Source of the DNA: Micrococcales bacterium
GTDB taxonomy: Bacteria > Actinomycetota > Actinomycetes > Actinomycetales > WQXJ01
Direction: 5' to 3'
Length of the DNA: 33,541 nt
Assembly: GCA_009781225.1 (NCBI GenBank)
Contig: WQYN01000006.1
Location: 1-33,541 of the forward strand
A program made the position numbers and the translations under genes. The notes under the pieces were generated by a model. It was not told the origin of the DNA and did not search any database. It was given only the letters and a program-made list of their open reading frames with translations. Positions within the stretch are counted from its first letter, which is position 1, and the number at the start of each line of letters is the position of its first letter. Below, one piece after another: positions 16,171-23,184 of this stretch.

Positions 16171-16470
16171 CTACCAGCGTTGGGACGCTACTCCGGGGAT
16201 TCGGAAGCGCAGTCGGGCTATCCATACTCCGAGGTGCACAGCCAGTGACGCCCATCCCAGCAGGCGCAGTGCCCCGGTGTCGGCGGCGCGTCTGAGTCGC
16301 CCCCGTCGGGTCGCCGCGTATGTCCCCAGGGCCACCCAGGGGAGCCAAAACAGAGGGTGCCAGTGCAGAGCCCGACGGGCATCACCACGCGCCAACGCCA
16401 GATGTGCCCGCATCATGCCGCAGCCGGGGCAGGGCACGCCCGTTATTGCCTTGAACAGGCAGAGGGTCAC
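16171..16470 (-). CDS. DUF2752 small membrane protein
   Basis: 99-residue membrane protein of unknown function. The DUF2752 signature is clear: CLFKAITGVPCPGCGMMRAHLALARGD (about residues 4-30), followed by WHPLFWLPWVALGTYAA and a second helix. The GTG at 16470 is chosen because it overlaps the stop of the upstream gene in a GTGA arrangement and places the motif at the N-terminus, as in the family. The longer frame would overlap the upstream gene by 200 bases. Confidence 0.8.
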   Translation of the reverse strand: MTLCLFKAITGVPCPGCGMMRAHLALARGDARRALHWHPLFWLPWVALGTYAATRRGRLRRAADTGALRLLGWASLAVHLGVWIARLRFRIPGVASQRW

Positions 16471-16844
16471 TGCGGCGGTCGCAGGGAGTTCAGGTGCATC
16501 GAGAGGTTGTTGTACAGGGGTGCCCCTGTTACGCCGGCGATCCTCACGGCGGTTCCGCCCTCGACCTCCCACACCTGGATTGTGCAGGTCTCGGTCTGCC
16601 GGCAGAGCAGGGCCAGGAGCCCGAGCAGGAAACACAGCGCGCCAATGACGGCGACGACAATGGCCCACTGGGGAACGAATCGGCGGGTGATGTTGATCGT
16701 GGACTGTCCGTCACCTGCCACTTCGAAGCCGTCGAAGTAACCGCCGGCCTGCCCGGTGACGGCGGCCATGAGGCGTTGGTAGGTTTCGGCGCGCGATGCG
16801 GGGACAGTGGTGTCCTGGGAGACAGCGACTCCGGGGTCTGCCAC
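16467..16844 (-). CDS. Single-span membrane protein, unknown, operon partner of DUF2752
   Basis: 125-residue protein not recognised as a known family. It has a soluble N-terminal half (SRAETYQRLMAAVTGQAGGYFDGFEVAGDG), one strong helix at about 60-82 (WAIVVAVIGALCFLLGLLALLC), and a C-terminal beta-rich half (CTIQVWEVEGGTAVRIAGVTGAPLYNNL). The start is a GTG with AAAGGA 6 bases upstream, cutting off a long spurious extension. Translational coupling to the DUF2752 gene suggests both act together at the membrane. Confidence 0.75.
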   Translation of the reverse strand: MADPGVAVSQDTTVPASRAETYQRLMAAVTGQAGGYFDGFEVAGDGQSTINITRRFVPQWAIVVAVIGALCFLLGLLALLCRQTETCTIQVWEVEGGTAVRIAGVTGAPLYNNLSMHLNSLRPPQ

Positions 16845-16876
16845 AGTGGTTCCTTTCTGGGAGGGTTTTCGTCCCC

Positions 16877-16882
16877 AGCCTA
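16877..16882 (-). promoter_or_regulatory. Candidate -10 for the DUF2752 operon
   Basis: TAGGCT on the minus strand about 30 bases before the GTG at 16844, leaving room for the AAAGGA ribosome site. It overlaps the stop codon of the ATPase remnant. Confidence 0.4.
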
Positions 16883-17070
16883 GCGCCCGGCGGCGCCCCC
16901 GTCGCCGACCTCCCACAGGGCTGAGATGGGCATGGCCTTGAGCTTGTCTCCGAAGCTGAGGGTCTCGGGGCCCGTGTAAAGGACGACGCCGGCGAGGAAG
17001 TCGTCGCCGAGACGGCGGGCCAGGTGGCTGAGGCCGCGGAAGTCGTCGCCGCGCACGGTCGAGGAGGGCG
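16880..17070 (-). pseudogene. C-terminal remnant of a DUF4143-type AAA ATPase
   Basis: The minus-strand translation TVRGDDFRGLSHLARRLGDDFLAGVVLYTGPETLSFGDKLKAMPISALWEV has the typical C-terminus of AAA ATPases with a DUF4143 domain (about 400 residues when intact). Only about 55 residues remain. The frame stays open upstream through the 23-bp repeats and into unrelated sequence, with no start codon or Walker motifs, so the gene body has been lost. Confidence 0.7.
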
Positions 17071-17126
17071 ACGGTGCTGGTGAAAGCGATGTCAAGCACG
17101 GGGCGCGGGCCTCGAAGACTGGACGA

Positions 17127-17226
17127 TGGCCGCAAGGTTGCCTGGACTTTGGCCGCAAGGGTGCCTGGACGTTGGCCGCATGGTTGCCTGGACTTTGGCC
17201 GCAAGGGTGCCTGGACTTTGGCCGCG
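17127..17226. repeat. Four 23-bp tandem repeats plus partial unit
   Basis: Units of about TGGCCGCAAGGTTGCCTGG plus four bases start at 17127, 17150, 17173 and 17196, with a partial fifth at 17219. Copies alternate between GGTTGCC and GGGTGCC. The 23-base period is not a multiple of three, so it is unlikely to encode repeats of a working protein. Each unit contains the small dyad GCAAGG-TTGC. There are no unique spacers, so it is not a CRISPR array. Confidence 0.9.
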
Positions 17227-17452
17227 TGTCGGCGCGCCACGACCATTCTCTTGTTGCGGGCTCCCGGAAGTGCGACTCCTTGGCCGCTACGATTTTTTCT
17301 GCGAGGAATGCGCGAACGTCGGAGTCTCCTGAGTGGTCCCACCCCAGGTCGGCGTCTCGGTGGCTGCCAGGTCCGCCGGAGGTCCATGCCCTTCCGGCCC
17401 AACGCCGCCGAGGCGCCCCGACCTGTCGCCCCAGAACCGCTAATCCAGCCCT
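17227..17452 (-). other. Open but start-less reading frame, probable gene debris
   Basis: On the minus strand one frame is open from about 17450 into the tandem repeats and the ATPase remnant. Part of it looks protein-like (SGDSDVRAFLAEKIVAAKE, near 17265-17330) but it has no start codon and I cannot assign a family. I read this and the flanking repeat as decayed sequence. Confidence 0.4.
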
Positions 17453-18556
17453 CTAGGGAATGATCGACAAGAAGATGAAGGTCGCTAGCAACACCAGGTG
17501 AAGGGCGCCGTGGAGCGTTTTGGCTCGCCCGGGAACCACGGTCAGCACGGAGACGATGGCGGAGGTCATCAGGAGCGTGATGTGCGTCGGCTCTAGCCCA
17601 AGCCTCAGGGGGCCGGGAAGCCAAATCGAGGCGATGGTCAGGGTCGGGATGGTGAGGCCGATGGAGGCCATGGCAGATCCGTAGCCGAGGTTCAGGGCGA
17701 TCTGGGTGCGGTTCTGGGCAGCAGCTCTCACGGCGGCAATGGACTCTGGCATGAGGACGACCAGGGCGAGGACCACGCCGACAAAGGATGGAGGGAAACC
17801 CAGCCAATTGACGCCCGCTTCTATCGCGGGGGATTCGACCTTGGCGAGCCCCACGACCGCGACCAGCGACACCGGGAGCAGGATCAGGCTCACCACGGTC
17901 GCGTGCCAGGTGGGCTGACAGGCGTGAGGGCCGTCATCGTCCATATTTGCGGTCTGGGGGGTGGGGAGGAAGAAGTCGCGATGGCGCACGGTCTGCGTGA
18001 CAACGAAGGCTGCGTAGAGGACGAGGGAGGCGACGGCAGCGAAGGCCAGCTGCCCGGAGGCGAAGATCGGGCCGGGGTGGGAGGTGGTGAACTGGGGGAG
18101 GATGAGGGTCAGCGAGGCAAGGGCGATGACGGTGCCAAGGGCCGAGCCGGCGCCTTCGGGGTTGAAGACGGCGAGGCGGTACTTGGCGGCGGCTGTCAAG
18201 AGCGAAAGACCCACGATGCCATTCATCGTGATCATGACGGCGGCGAAGACGGTGTCTCGGGCGAGAGTCGAGGTGTCGCCCTTGCCGGAGACCATGAGCG
18301 TGACGATTAGGCCCACCTCGATCACGGTGACGGCCACCGCGAGGATAAGCGAACCGAAGGGTTCGCCGACGCGATGGGCGATCACCTCGGCGTGGTTGAC
18401 GGCAGCCAAGACGGCTCCCACCAGGAAGATTGCCTCGATAAGGAGGATCGGCGGGGCGAGGTTCTTGCCCCAGGAGGGAAGCAGGGCAGCAAAGCCGAGG
18501 GCGGGCGCGAGCGTAGTCCAGCGCAACAGGGTGCGCGGCGGAGCCCCAACCGTCAT
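17453..18556 (-). CDS. chaA: Ca2+/H+ (or Na+/K+/H+) antiporter, CaCA superfamily, ChaA type
   Basis: 367-residue integral membrane protein with about eleven helices, predicted to export Ca2+ or monovalent cations in exchange for protons. Two inverted family repeats are visible: HAEVIAHRVGEPFGSLILAVAVTVIEVGLIV (about 55-85) and VVLALVVLMPESIAAVRAAAQNRTQIALNLGYGSAMASIGLTIP (about 265-310). Both carry the conserved acidic residues (HxxExxxxxxGEP..ViE and MPES) of ChaA/Cax proteins. ATG 18556 is chosen because a -10 element ends 7 bases upstream; the longer frame adds 42 low-complexity residues. It is divergent from the PLP lyase gene. Confidence 0.88.
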   Translation of the reverse strand: MTVGAPPRTLLRWTTLAPALGFAALLPSWGKNLAPPILLIEAIFLVGAVLAAVNHAEVIAHRVGEPFGSLILAVAVTVIEVGLIVTLMVSGKGDTSTLARDTVFAAVMITMNGIVGLSLLTAAAKYRLAVFNPEGAGSALGTVIALASLTLILPQFTTSHPGPIFASGQLAFAAVASLVLYAAFVVTQTVRHRDFFLPTPQTANMDDDGPHACQPTWHATVVSLILLPVSLVAVVGLAKVESPAIEAGVNWLGFPPSFVGVVLALVVLMPESIAAVRAAAQNRTQIALNLGYGSAMASIGLTIPTLTIASIWLPGPLRLGLEPTHITLLMTSAIVSVLTVVPGRAKTLHGALHLVLLATFIFLSIIP

Positions 18557-18563
18557 GGGTGAC

Positions 18564-18569
18564 ACTCTA
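18564..18569 (-). promoter_or_regulatory. -10 element, leaderless promoter of the antiporter
   Basis: TAGAGT on the minus strand, 7 bases before the ATG at 18556, no ribosome site. The dispersed motif at 18581-18593 lies 11 bases further upstream, over the -35 region. Confidence 0.5.
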
Positions 18570-18580
18570 ATCCGGTGGGA

Positions 18581-18593
18581 CGCCATCGTGCGC
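18581..18593 (+). repeat. Dispersed motif, near-exact copy (one mismatch)
   Basis: ACGCCATCGTGCGC within the chaA-lyase intergenic region. Together with the copy at 18631 it extends to GGG(A/C)CGCCATCGTGCGCAG(T/C)GCG, so these two are longer relatives of each other. Confidence 0.75.
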
Positions 18594-18633
18594 AGTGCGG
18601 GGGAAGCGGGAGGGGCGGCGGGGCGCGGAAGGG

Positions 18634-18646
18634 CCGCCATCGTGCG
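18634..18646 (+). repeat. CCGCCATCGTGCG motif, exact copy 3
   Basis: Core of a longer match (GGGCCGCCATCGTGCGC, 18631-18647) in the intergenic region, 53 bases upstream of the lyase -10. Confidence 0.8.
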
Positions 18647-18699
18647 CAGCGCGCCGTGCGCGGGTGTGGACGCCGGGCACACGGGCCAGCCGAACCGAC

Positions 18700-18705
18700 T
18701 ACGAT
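18700..18705 (+). promoter_or_regulatory. Candidate -10 for the PLP lyase gene
   Basis: TACGAT about 41 bases before the ATG at 18747, the same hexamer as upstream of the aldolase. No clear -35. Confidence 0.4.
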
Positions 18706-18746
18706 GTCCCCAACCAGGTCACAGGAGACGTCGAAAGGTTGGCCTC

Positions 18747-20195
18747 ATGGCAAAGGTGGCGTACTACTCAGGCGAGACATTTCCGCTGGAGATGCACAAG
18801 GTTCGGATCATTCAGAAGCTGACGCTCCTGCCGGTCGAGGAGCGGCTGCGGGCGATCGAAGGGGCAGGGTACAACACGTTCCTGCTGGAAAACAGGGATG
18901 TCTTCCTCGACATGCTGACCGACAGTGGCGTGAACGCGATGTCGGATCGGCAGCAGGCGGCCATGCTCGTGGCCGACGATGCCTACGCCGGCTCGGAGAC
19001 CTTCACGCGGCTCCACGACAAGCTGCGCGAGATCTTCGCGATGGAGTACTTCCTGCCCACCCACCAGGGGCGCGCGGCGGAGCACATCCTCAGCCGGGTC
19101 TACGTGCGGCCCGGGTCGGTCGTCCCGATGAACTACCACTTCACGACGATGAAGGCGCACATCACGGCGGTGGGCGGCGAGGTCGTCGAGCTGGTGGGGG
19201 AGGAGGGCGTCGCTGTCACGAGCTCCCACCCGTTCAAGGGCAACGTCAATGTCAACCAGGTTCGGGAGATCATTGACGAGCGCGGGGCAGAGAACATCGC
19301 CTTCTTCCGGATGGAGGCGGGGACCAACCTGATCGGCGGCCAGCCCTTCTCGCTGGAGAACCTGCGCGCCGTCTCTGACCTGTGCCGCAGCGCGGGGGTC
19401 TACCTCGTGCTCGACGCCTCGCTCCTGGCCGACAACCTCCACTTCATCAAGGTTCGCGAGCCCGGCTGCGAGGACTGGTCCGTGGCGAAGATCTGCTTGG
19501 AGATGGCCAAGTGCTCGGACATCATCTACTTCTCGGCCCGCAAACTCGGCTTTGGCCGCGGCGGCGGGATCGTGACGAACAACCCCGACATCTACACTGA
19601 CCTGCGGTCTTTGGTCCCGATGTATGAGGGCTTCCTCACCTACGGCGGCATGAGCGTCCGCGAGATGGAGGCGATCACCGTTGGCCTCGACGAGACCCTC
19701 GACGAGGACATGATCAACCAGGGTCCGCTCTTCATCGAGCACTTTGTCCACGAGATGGAGCGCCGGGGCATTCCCGTCATCACCCCGCCCGGCGGCCTGG
19801 GCGCGCACATCGACGCCAAGGGCTTCCTCGACCACGTTGACCAGCGGCAATACCCCTCTGGCGCGCTGGCTTCCGCCGTGTACCTCGCCTCCGGGGTCCG
19901 CGGCATGGAGCGGGGGACGATGTCGGAGCAGCGGGAACCCGACGGGACGGAGCCCTTGTCGCACATGGAGTTGCTCCGGCTCGCCTTGCCGAGGCGGGTC
20001 TTCACCCTCTCGCAGGTCCAGTACGCGATCGACCGGATCCACTGGCTCTACGACCGCCGCCGAATCGTCGGTGGCCTGGAGTGGGTCGAGGAGCCCGAGA
20101 TCCTGCGCTTCTTCTACGGCCGGCTGCGCCCCGTGGGCGATTGGCAACACGCCCTCGTCGACAAGTTCCGCGAAGACTTCGGCGACAGCCTGTAG
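18747..20195 (+). CDS. Tryptophanase / tyrosine phenol-lyase family PLP beta-eliminating lyase
   Basis: 482-residue cytosolic PLP enzyme of fold type I, close to tryptophanase length (about 470). Family features seen: THQGRAAEHIL (PLP phosphate loop, about 105-115), NYHFTT (129-134), GTNLIGGQPFSLENL (192-206), LVLDASLL with the PLP-pyridine Asp223, and RLALPRRVFT near the end, which carries the substrate-carboxylate Arg in known members. The Schiff-base lysine lies in YFSARK (Lys266), where E. coli TnaA has SGKK; the segment after it (LGFGRGGGIV) also differs, and Leu replaces the usual Arg a few residues after Asp223. Substrate may be Trp, Tyr or another amino acid. Start supported by GAAAGG 8 bases upstream. 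No tryptophan permease lies next to it. Confidence 0.8.
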   Translation: MAKVAYYSGETFPLEMHKVRIIQKLTLLPVEERLRAIEGAGYNTFLLENRDVFLDMLTDSGVNAMSDRQQAAMLVADDAYAGSETFTRLHDKLREIFAMEYFLPTHQGRAAEHILSRVYVRPGSVVPMNYHFTTMKAHITAVGGEVVELVGEEGVAVTSSHPFKGNVNVNQVREIIDERGAENIAFFRMEAGTNLIGGQPFSLENLRAVSDLCRSAGVYLVLDASLLADNLHFIKVREPGCEDWSVAKICLEMAKCSDIIYFSARKLGFGRGGGIVTNNPDIYTDLRSLVPMYEGFLTYGGMSVREMEAITVGLDETLDEDMINQGPLFIEHFVHEMERRGIPVITPPGGLGAHIDAKGFLDHVDQRQYPSGALASAVYLASGVRGMERGTMSEQREPDGTEPLSHMELLRLALPRRVFTLSQVQYAIDRIHWLYDRRRIVGGLEWVEEPEILRFFYGRLRPVGDWQHALVDKFREDFGDSL

Positions 20196-20196
20196 G

Positions 20197-20616
20197 TCAG
20201 CGCCCCGCGCAGCGTGGGCACAGGCCGGTGATCTCGACCGTGTGGTCGGCTTCGGCGAAGCCGTGCTCGCGCGCCGTCGCTGCCGCCCAGGCTTCGACGC
20301 CTGAGCCCGTGACATCGACCGCCAGTCCGCACATGCGGCAGGTCAGGTGGTGGTGGTGCCCGTCGGCCCCGCAGAGTCGGTAGGCCGTCTCGCCCCCCGC
20401 CGCGCGCACGCGGTCCACGACCCCCTCCTCGGCCAGCCGCTGCAGCACGCGGTACACGGTCGCCAAGCCGATTCCGTCCCCCCGAGCCCGCAGCTCACCA
20501 TGGAGCGCCTGTGCAGATCGGAAGCCTCCCGCAGCACTCAATCCGCGCACGATGGCGGCCCTTTGCCGGGTCTGTCGCGTCACCGGGGCGCTCTTCTCAC
20601 TCTTCGCCGTGCTCAC
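20197..20616 (-). CDS. zur: Fur-family zinc uptake regulator Zur
   Basis: 139-residue Fur-family repressor that should bind Zn2+ and shut off the znu genes. Winged-helix DNA-binding half: TRQRAAIVRGLSAAGGFRSAQALHGELRARGDGIGLATVYRVLQRLAEEGVV. Metal site: DGHHHHLTCRMC (about 80-95) and the second Cys pair CPRC at the C-terminus. Zur rather than Fur is favoured because it is the last gene of the znu operon and a Zur-like box precedes the operon. The GTG at 20616 is chosen because GGAG lies 7 bases upstream; it overlaps the znuB end by 20 bases. It is convergent with the lyase gene. Confidence 0.88.
   Translation of the reverse strand: MSTAKSEKSAPVTRQTRQRAAIVRGLSAAGGFRSAQALHGELRARGDGIGLATVYRVLQRLAEEGVVDRVRAAGGETAYRLCGADGHHHHLTCRMCGLAVDVTGSGVEAWAAATAREHGFAEADHTVEITGLCPRCAGR
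20546..20558 (-). repeat. CCGCCATCGTGCG motif, exact copy 4
   Basis: Inside zur, read as Ala-Ala-Ile-Val-Arg; extended match GGGCCGCCATCGTGCGC on the minus strand (20545-20561). Confidence 0.8.
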
Positions 20617-21475
20617 CTGCGTACTCCTGAACTCGCCGTCCACCGCGCAGGCGCCGTACCACGGGTCGCAGTCCCGCGACCAGCGCATACGTTCCCACTG
20701 CGAACACGACGATTGTCGCCCCCGGGGGTAGGTCCACGTAGTACGTCACCCCCAGCCCGACCACGCTCACCGCCACCCCCAGCGTGGATGCGATCCCGAC
20801 CGTCTGGGCAAAAGACCGTGCCATGAGCTGGGCGATCGCCACGGGCACGATCATCAGAGCCGAGACCAGCAACAGCCCCACGACCCTCATCGCCGTCGTC
20901 ACGGTCAGCGCCGCCATCGCCGCGACCACGGTCGACAGGAACCTCACAGGCAACCCCGACGCGCGGGCATGATCCTCATCATCGGAGACCGCGAACAGGA
21001 CCCGCCCCAAGAGCCCCGCCGACACCAGCACCAGCCCCGCTAGCACCGCGGTCACCACGACATCCGACCACGACACCGTGGCAACCGACCCGAAGAGGTA
21101 GGCGACCAGGTTCGCGCTCGTCCCTCCCGCTGCCTTGATGAGCACCGCCCCGGTGGCGATCCCCCCGTAAAACAGCAGCGCAAGCGCGATATCGGAGGAG
21201 GCGCGTGTTCCCCGCCCCCGCACCGCCTCGATCGCGACCGCCCCTCCCAGCGCCGCGACTACCGCCCCAGGTACGGCGAGCGCGTCGCTGGGAACCACAC
21301 CAAAGGCGGTCCCGATGAGCCAGCCGAGCGCCACGCCCGTCAGAGCCACATGTCCGATCCCGTCCCCCAGCAGGGCGAGCCGCCGCTGGACAAGGAACGT
21401 TCCCACGACCGGAGCCGTCCCCCCCACCATCACGGCCGCCAGCACCGCGCGCATCATCAAAGGATCGCTAAACAC
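20597..21475 (-). CDS. znuB: Zinc ABC transporter permease
   Basis: 292-residue permease of the ABC-3 (ZnuB/TroC) family with about eight membrane helices, forming the channel for Zn2+ uptake. The start FSDPLMMRAVLAAVMVGGTAPVVGTFLVQRRLALLGDGIGHVALTGVALG is the family hallmark. The GTG at 21475 is chosen because it gives the conserved N-terminus and has GGGAG 8 bases upstream; it begins just before the znuC stop. The C-terminal residues (RGGRRVQEYAGEHGEE) run into the zur start. Confidence 0.88.
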   Translation of the reverse strand: MFSDPLMMRAVLAAVMVGGTAPVVGTFLVQRRLALLGDGIGHVALTGVALGWLIGTAFGVVPSDALAVPGAVVAALGGAVAIEAVRGRGTRASSDIALALLFYGGIATGAVLIKAAGGTSANLVAYLFGSVATVSWSDVVVTAVLAGLVLVSAGLLGRVLFAVSDDEDHARASGLPVRFLSTVVAAMAALTVTTAMRVVGLLLVSALMIVPVAIAQLMARSFAQTVGIASTLGVAVSVVGLGVTYYVDLPPGATIVVFAVGTYALVAGLRPVVRRLRGGRRVQEYAGEHGEE

Positions 21476-22238
21476 CGCTGACGCTCCCGAGACTGAGGTG
21501 GGGGACGGCATCGTCCGTGGGGTGGGTGTGGTGGGGGACGCCCGGGTGGGTGTGGTGGGGGAGGGTCGGCGGGTCGCCCTCGCTCAGCTCCACTTCTCCA
21601 TGACGGACGATGGCGGCCCTCGTGATCAGCGGAGAAAAGTGCCCGAGCTCGTGGAGGACCACGATCGCTGCCATGCCAGCATCGCGCCTCTGAATGAGGG
21701 TGCGGACGACGAGCTCCTGGGCTTCGGTGTCGAGGCCGGTCGCGGGCTCGTCGAGGAGGCAGAGGGTCGGGTTCCCGACGAGGGCTCGGGCGAGGAGGAC
21801 CCGCTGTTGCTGACCGCCGGACAGAGTCGCGACGGGAGTCCGGGCGTGGTCCGAGAGCCCGACGTCGGCGAGGGCAGCGGCGACGCGGTGACGTGCTCTG
21901 TGCGGGAGCCGCCATCGTCCGCCGGCTAGGAGGCCGGTCGCGACGACTTCGGAGGCCGAGGTGGGGACGCCGGAGGTGGCGGCGTGTCGCTGGGGGACGT
22001 AGCCGACCTGCTCCCACGGGACATGGCGGCCCAGCGGCTGGCCGAGGAGGTGGACGGAGCCGTGGGCGAGGGGGACGATTCCCAGGGCCGCTTGGAGGAG
22101 GGTGGATTTCCCGGAGCCGTTGGCTCCCAGCAGGGCTAGCACCTCCCCGGGGGCAAGCGAGAGGGTCACGTGGTGGAGGACCGGGCCTCGGTCCCGGTGG
22201 ACGTGGATGTCGTCGAGCGCGAGGGCGTACTTGGTCAT
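21468..22238 (-). CDS. znuC: Zinc ABC transporter ATP-binding protein
   Basis: 256-residue ABC ATPase with all motifs intact: Walker A GANGSGKST (38-46), Q-loop in GYVPQRH, signature TLSGGQQQR, Walker B LCLLDEPATGLD, and H-loop VVLHELG. The C-terminus has a His-rich tail (PHHTHPGVPHHTHP) that may bind zinc, typical of metal transporters. It overlaps znuA by 4 bases (ATGA) and the znuB start. Two variants of the dispersed motif (21605-21621 and 21908-21920) lie inside it. Confidence 0.9.
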   Translation of the reverse strand: MTKYALALDDIHVHRDRGPVLHHVTLSLAPGEVLALLGANGSGKSTLLQAALGIVPLAHGSVHLLGQPLGRHVPWEQVGYVPQRHAATSGVPTSASEVVATGLLAGGRWRLPHRARHRVAAALADVGLSDHARTPVATLSGGQQQRVLLARALVGNPTLCLLDEPATGLDTEAQELVVRTLIQRRDAGMAAIVVLHELGHFSPLITRAAIVRHGEVELSEGDPPTLPHHTHPGVPHHTHPTDDAVPHLSLGSVSGV

Positions 22239-23098
22239 GGCGTCCCTTGGCAGGCGTTGGCGGCGCTGAGGGCGGCGGCGTTGGCTCTCATCCGGTCGAG
22301 GTAGTCGCCACCACCAAACTCCATCGGGTCAATGGCGGCAACCTCAAGCCCTCCGGCGAGCTCGGCGACCGCTCGGGCGCTCGCGTCGGAACCGCTGGCC
22401 TCGTAGAACACGGTCGTGACTCCCGCCTCGCGGGCTTGGCTGGCCACCTCGCGGAGGCGTGCGGGGGAGGGCTCGGCCTCGGGGTCAATCCCAGCGATCG
22501 AGATCTGAGTGAGCCCGTAGCGAGAGGCGAAGGAGGAGAAGGCGTCGTGGTCGGTGACGAAGGTCGTGATGTCGCAGCCGGCGAGCGTGTGGGAGATCTC
22601 CTGGTCAAGGGCAACCAGGCGAGTTACGAGCGCTTCTTGGCGCTCGCGATAGGCGCTTTCACGGTCGGGGTCCGCCTCGGCCAGGGCGTCGCCGAGGGCG
22701 GTGACCAGGGGCAACAGGGCTATTGGGTCGAGCCAGAGGTGCGGATTGGTGGGGGTGCCCGGTGTCAGAGCGGCGAGGTCAACGACTCTTGCGGGACGGG
22801 CCTCGGCGACCGCTTGGTCCACGGCGGGCTGGAAACCGCCGACGATCACAACGATGTCGGCGACGCCCAGCCAAGCGACCCCAGCAGGGGAGAGTTCGAG
22901 GTCGTGGGGCTCGGCGCTGGTCGCCGTCAGGTTATCCACGTCGGCATCGGGGGTCGCCACCTGGATCGCGACCCAGTCCATCGCCCAGAAGGTGGTGACC
23001 ACGAGCGGCCAGCCGTCTTGGCGAAGGTCCGAGCACCCAGGGGTCAGGGTGAGGACGATGGCGAGGGCCGCCATCGTGCGCCATGGTGGACTCTTCAT
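22235..23098 (-). CDS. znuA: Zinc-binding lipoprotein of the ABC uptake system
   Basis: 287-residue cluster A-I substrate-binding lipoprotein. Signal peptide with lipobox LTLTPGC (Cys22). Zinc ligands visible from family pattern: His in SAEPHDLELSP, His in TNPHLWLDP, His in VTDHDAFSSFASRYGL, plus an acidic residue in FYEASGSD. The acidic/His-rich loop typical of many ZnuA proteins is not seen. ATG 23098 is chosen because a promoter -10 ends 7 bases upstream, implying leaderless translation; an in-frame GTG at 23113 lies inside that promoter. First gene of znuA-znuC-znuB-zur. Confidence 0.88.
   Translation of the reverse strand: MKSPPWRTMAALAIVLTLTPGCSDLRQDGWPLVVTTFWAMDWVAIQVATPDADVDNLTATSAEPHDLELSPAGVAWLGVADIVVIVGGFQPAVDQAVAEARPARVVDLAALTPGTPTNPHLWLDPIALLPLVTALGDALAEADPDRESAYRERQEALVTRLVALDQEISHTLAGCDITTFVTDHDAFSSFASRYGLTQISIAGIDPEAEPSPARLREVASQAREAGVTTVFYEASGSDASARAVAELAGGLEVAAIDPMEFGGGDYLDRMRANAAALSAANACQGTP
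23068..23080 (+). repeat. CCGCCATCGTGCG motif, exact copy 5
   Basis: Lies in the znuA signal-peptide coding region, read in reverse as Arg-Thr-Met-Ala-Ala; extended match GGGCCGCCATCGTGCGC (23065-23081). Confidence 0.8.
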
Positions 23099-23112
23099 GG
23101 GAATGATTCTCA
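23098..23112 (-). promoter_or_regulatory. Zur box
   Basis: TGAGAATCATTCCCA on the minus strand matches the actinobacterial Zur operator TGAAAATCATTTTCA at 12 of 15 positions (consensus from memory). It contains the -10 of znuA and touches the start codon, so bound Zur would block polymerase directly. Confidence 0.75.
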
Positions 23113-23135
23113 CTTAGGTGGGGCGGTGGAGTCAA
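23106..23135 (-). promoter_or_regulatory. Promoter of the znu operon
   Basis: TTGACT (23135-23130), an 18-base spacer and GAGAAT (23111-23106) on the minus strand. The expected transcription start coincides with the znuA ATG. The -10 lies within the Zur box. Confidence 0.6.
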
Positions 23136-23184
23136 GCGGTAGGCTTGTCCCCGCTCAAACAAGCCCGCTACGAAGGACCACGCC

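Noticed and set aside
17127-17226. CRISPR array
   Set aside because: Direct 23-bp repeats without spacers, and no cas genes in the window.
16845-17807. Upstream extension of the 125-residue membrane protein to 446 residues
   Set aside because: The extension crosses the ATPase remnant, the 23-bp array and the end of chaA; an internal GTG with a good ribosome site gives the sensible start.
18557-18682. N-terminal extension of the antiporter
   Set aside because: Low-complexity Pro/Ala/Arg residues encoded by the two copies of the dispersed motif; the -10 element lies inside it and the shorter start matches the family.
18768-20315. 515-residue minus-strand frame
   Set aside because: Antisense to the PLP lyase; no recognisable domain and typical of high-GC shadow frames.
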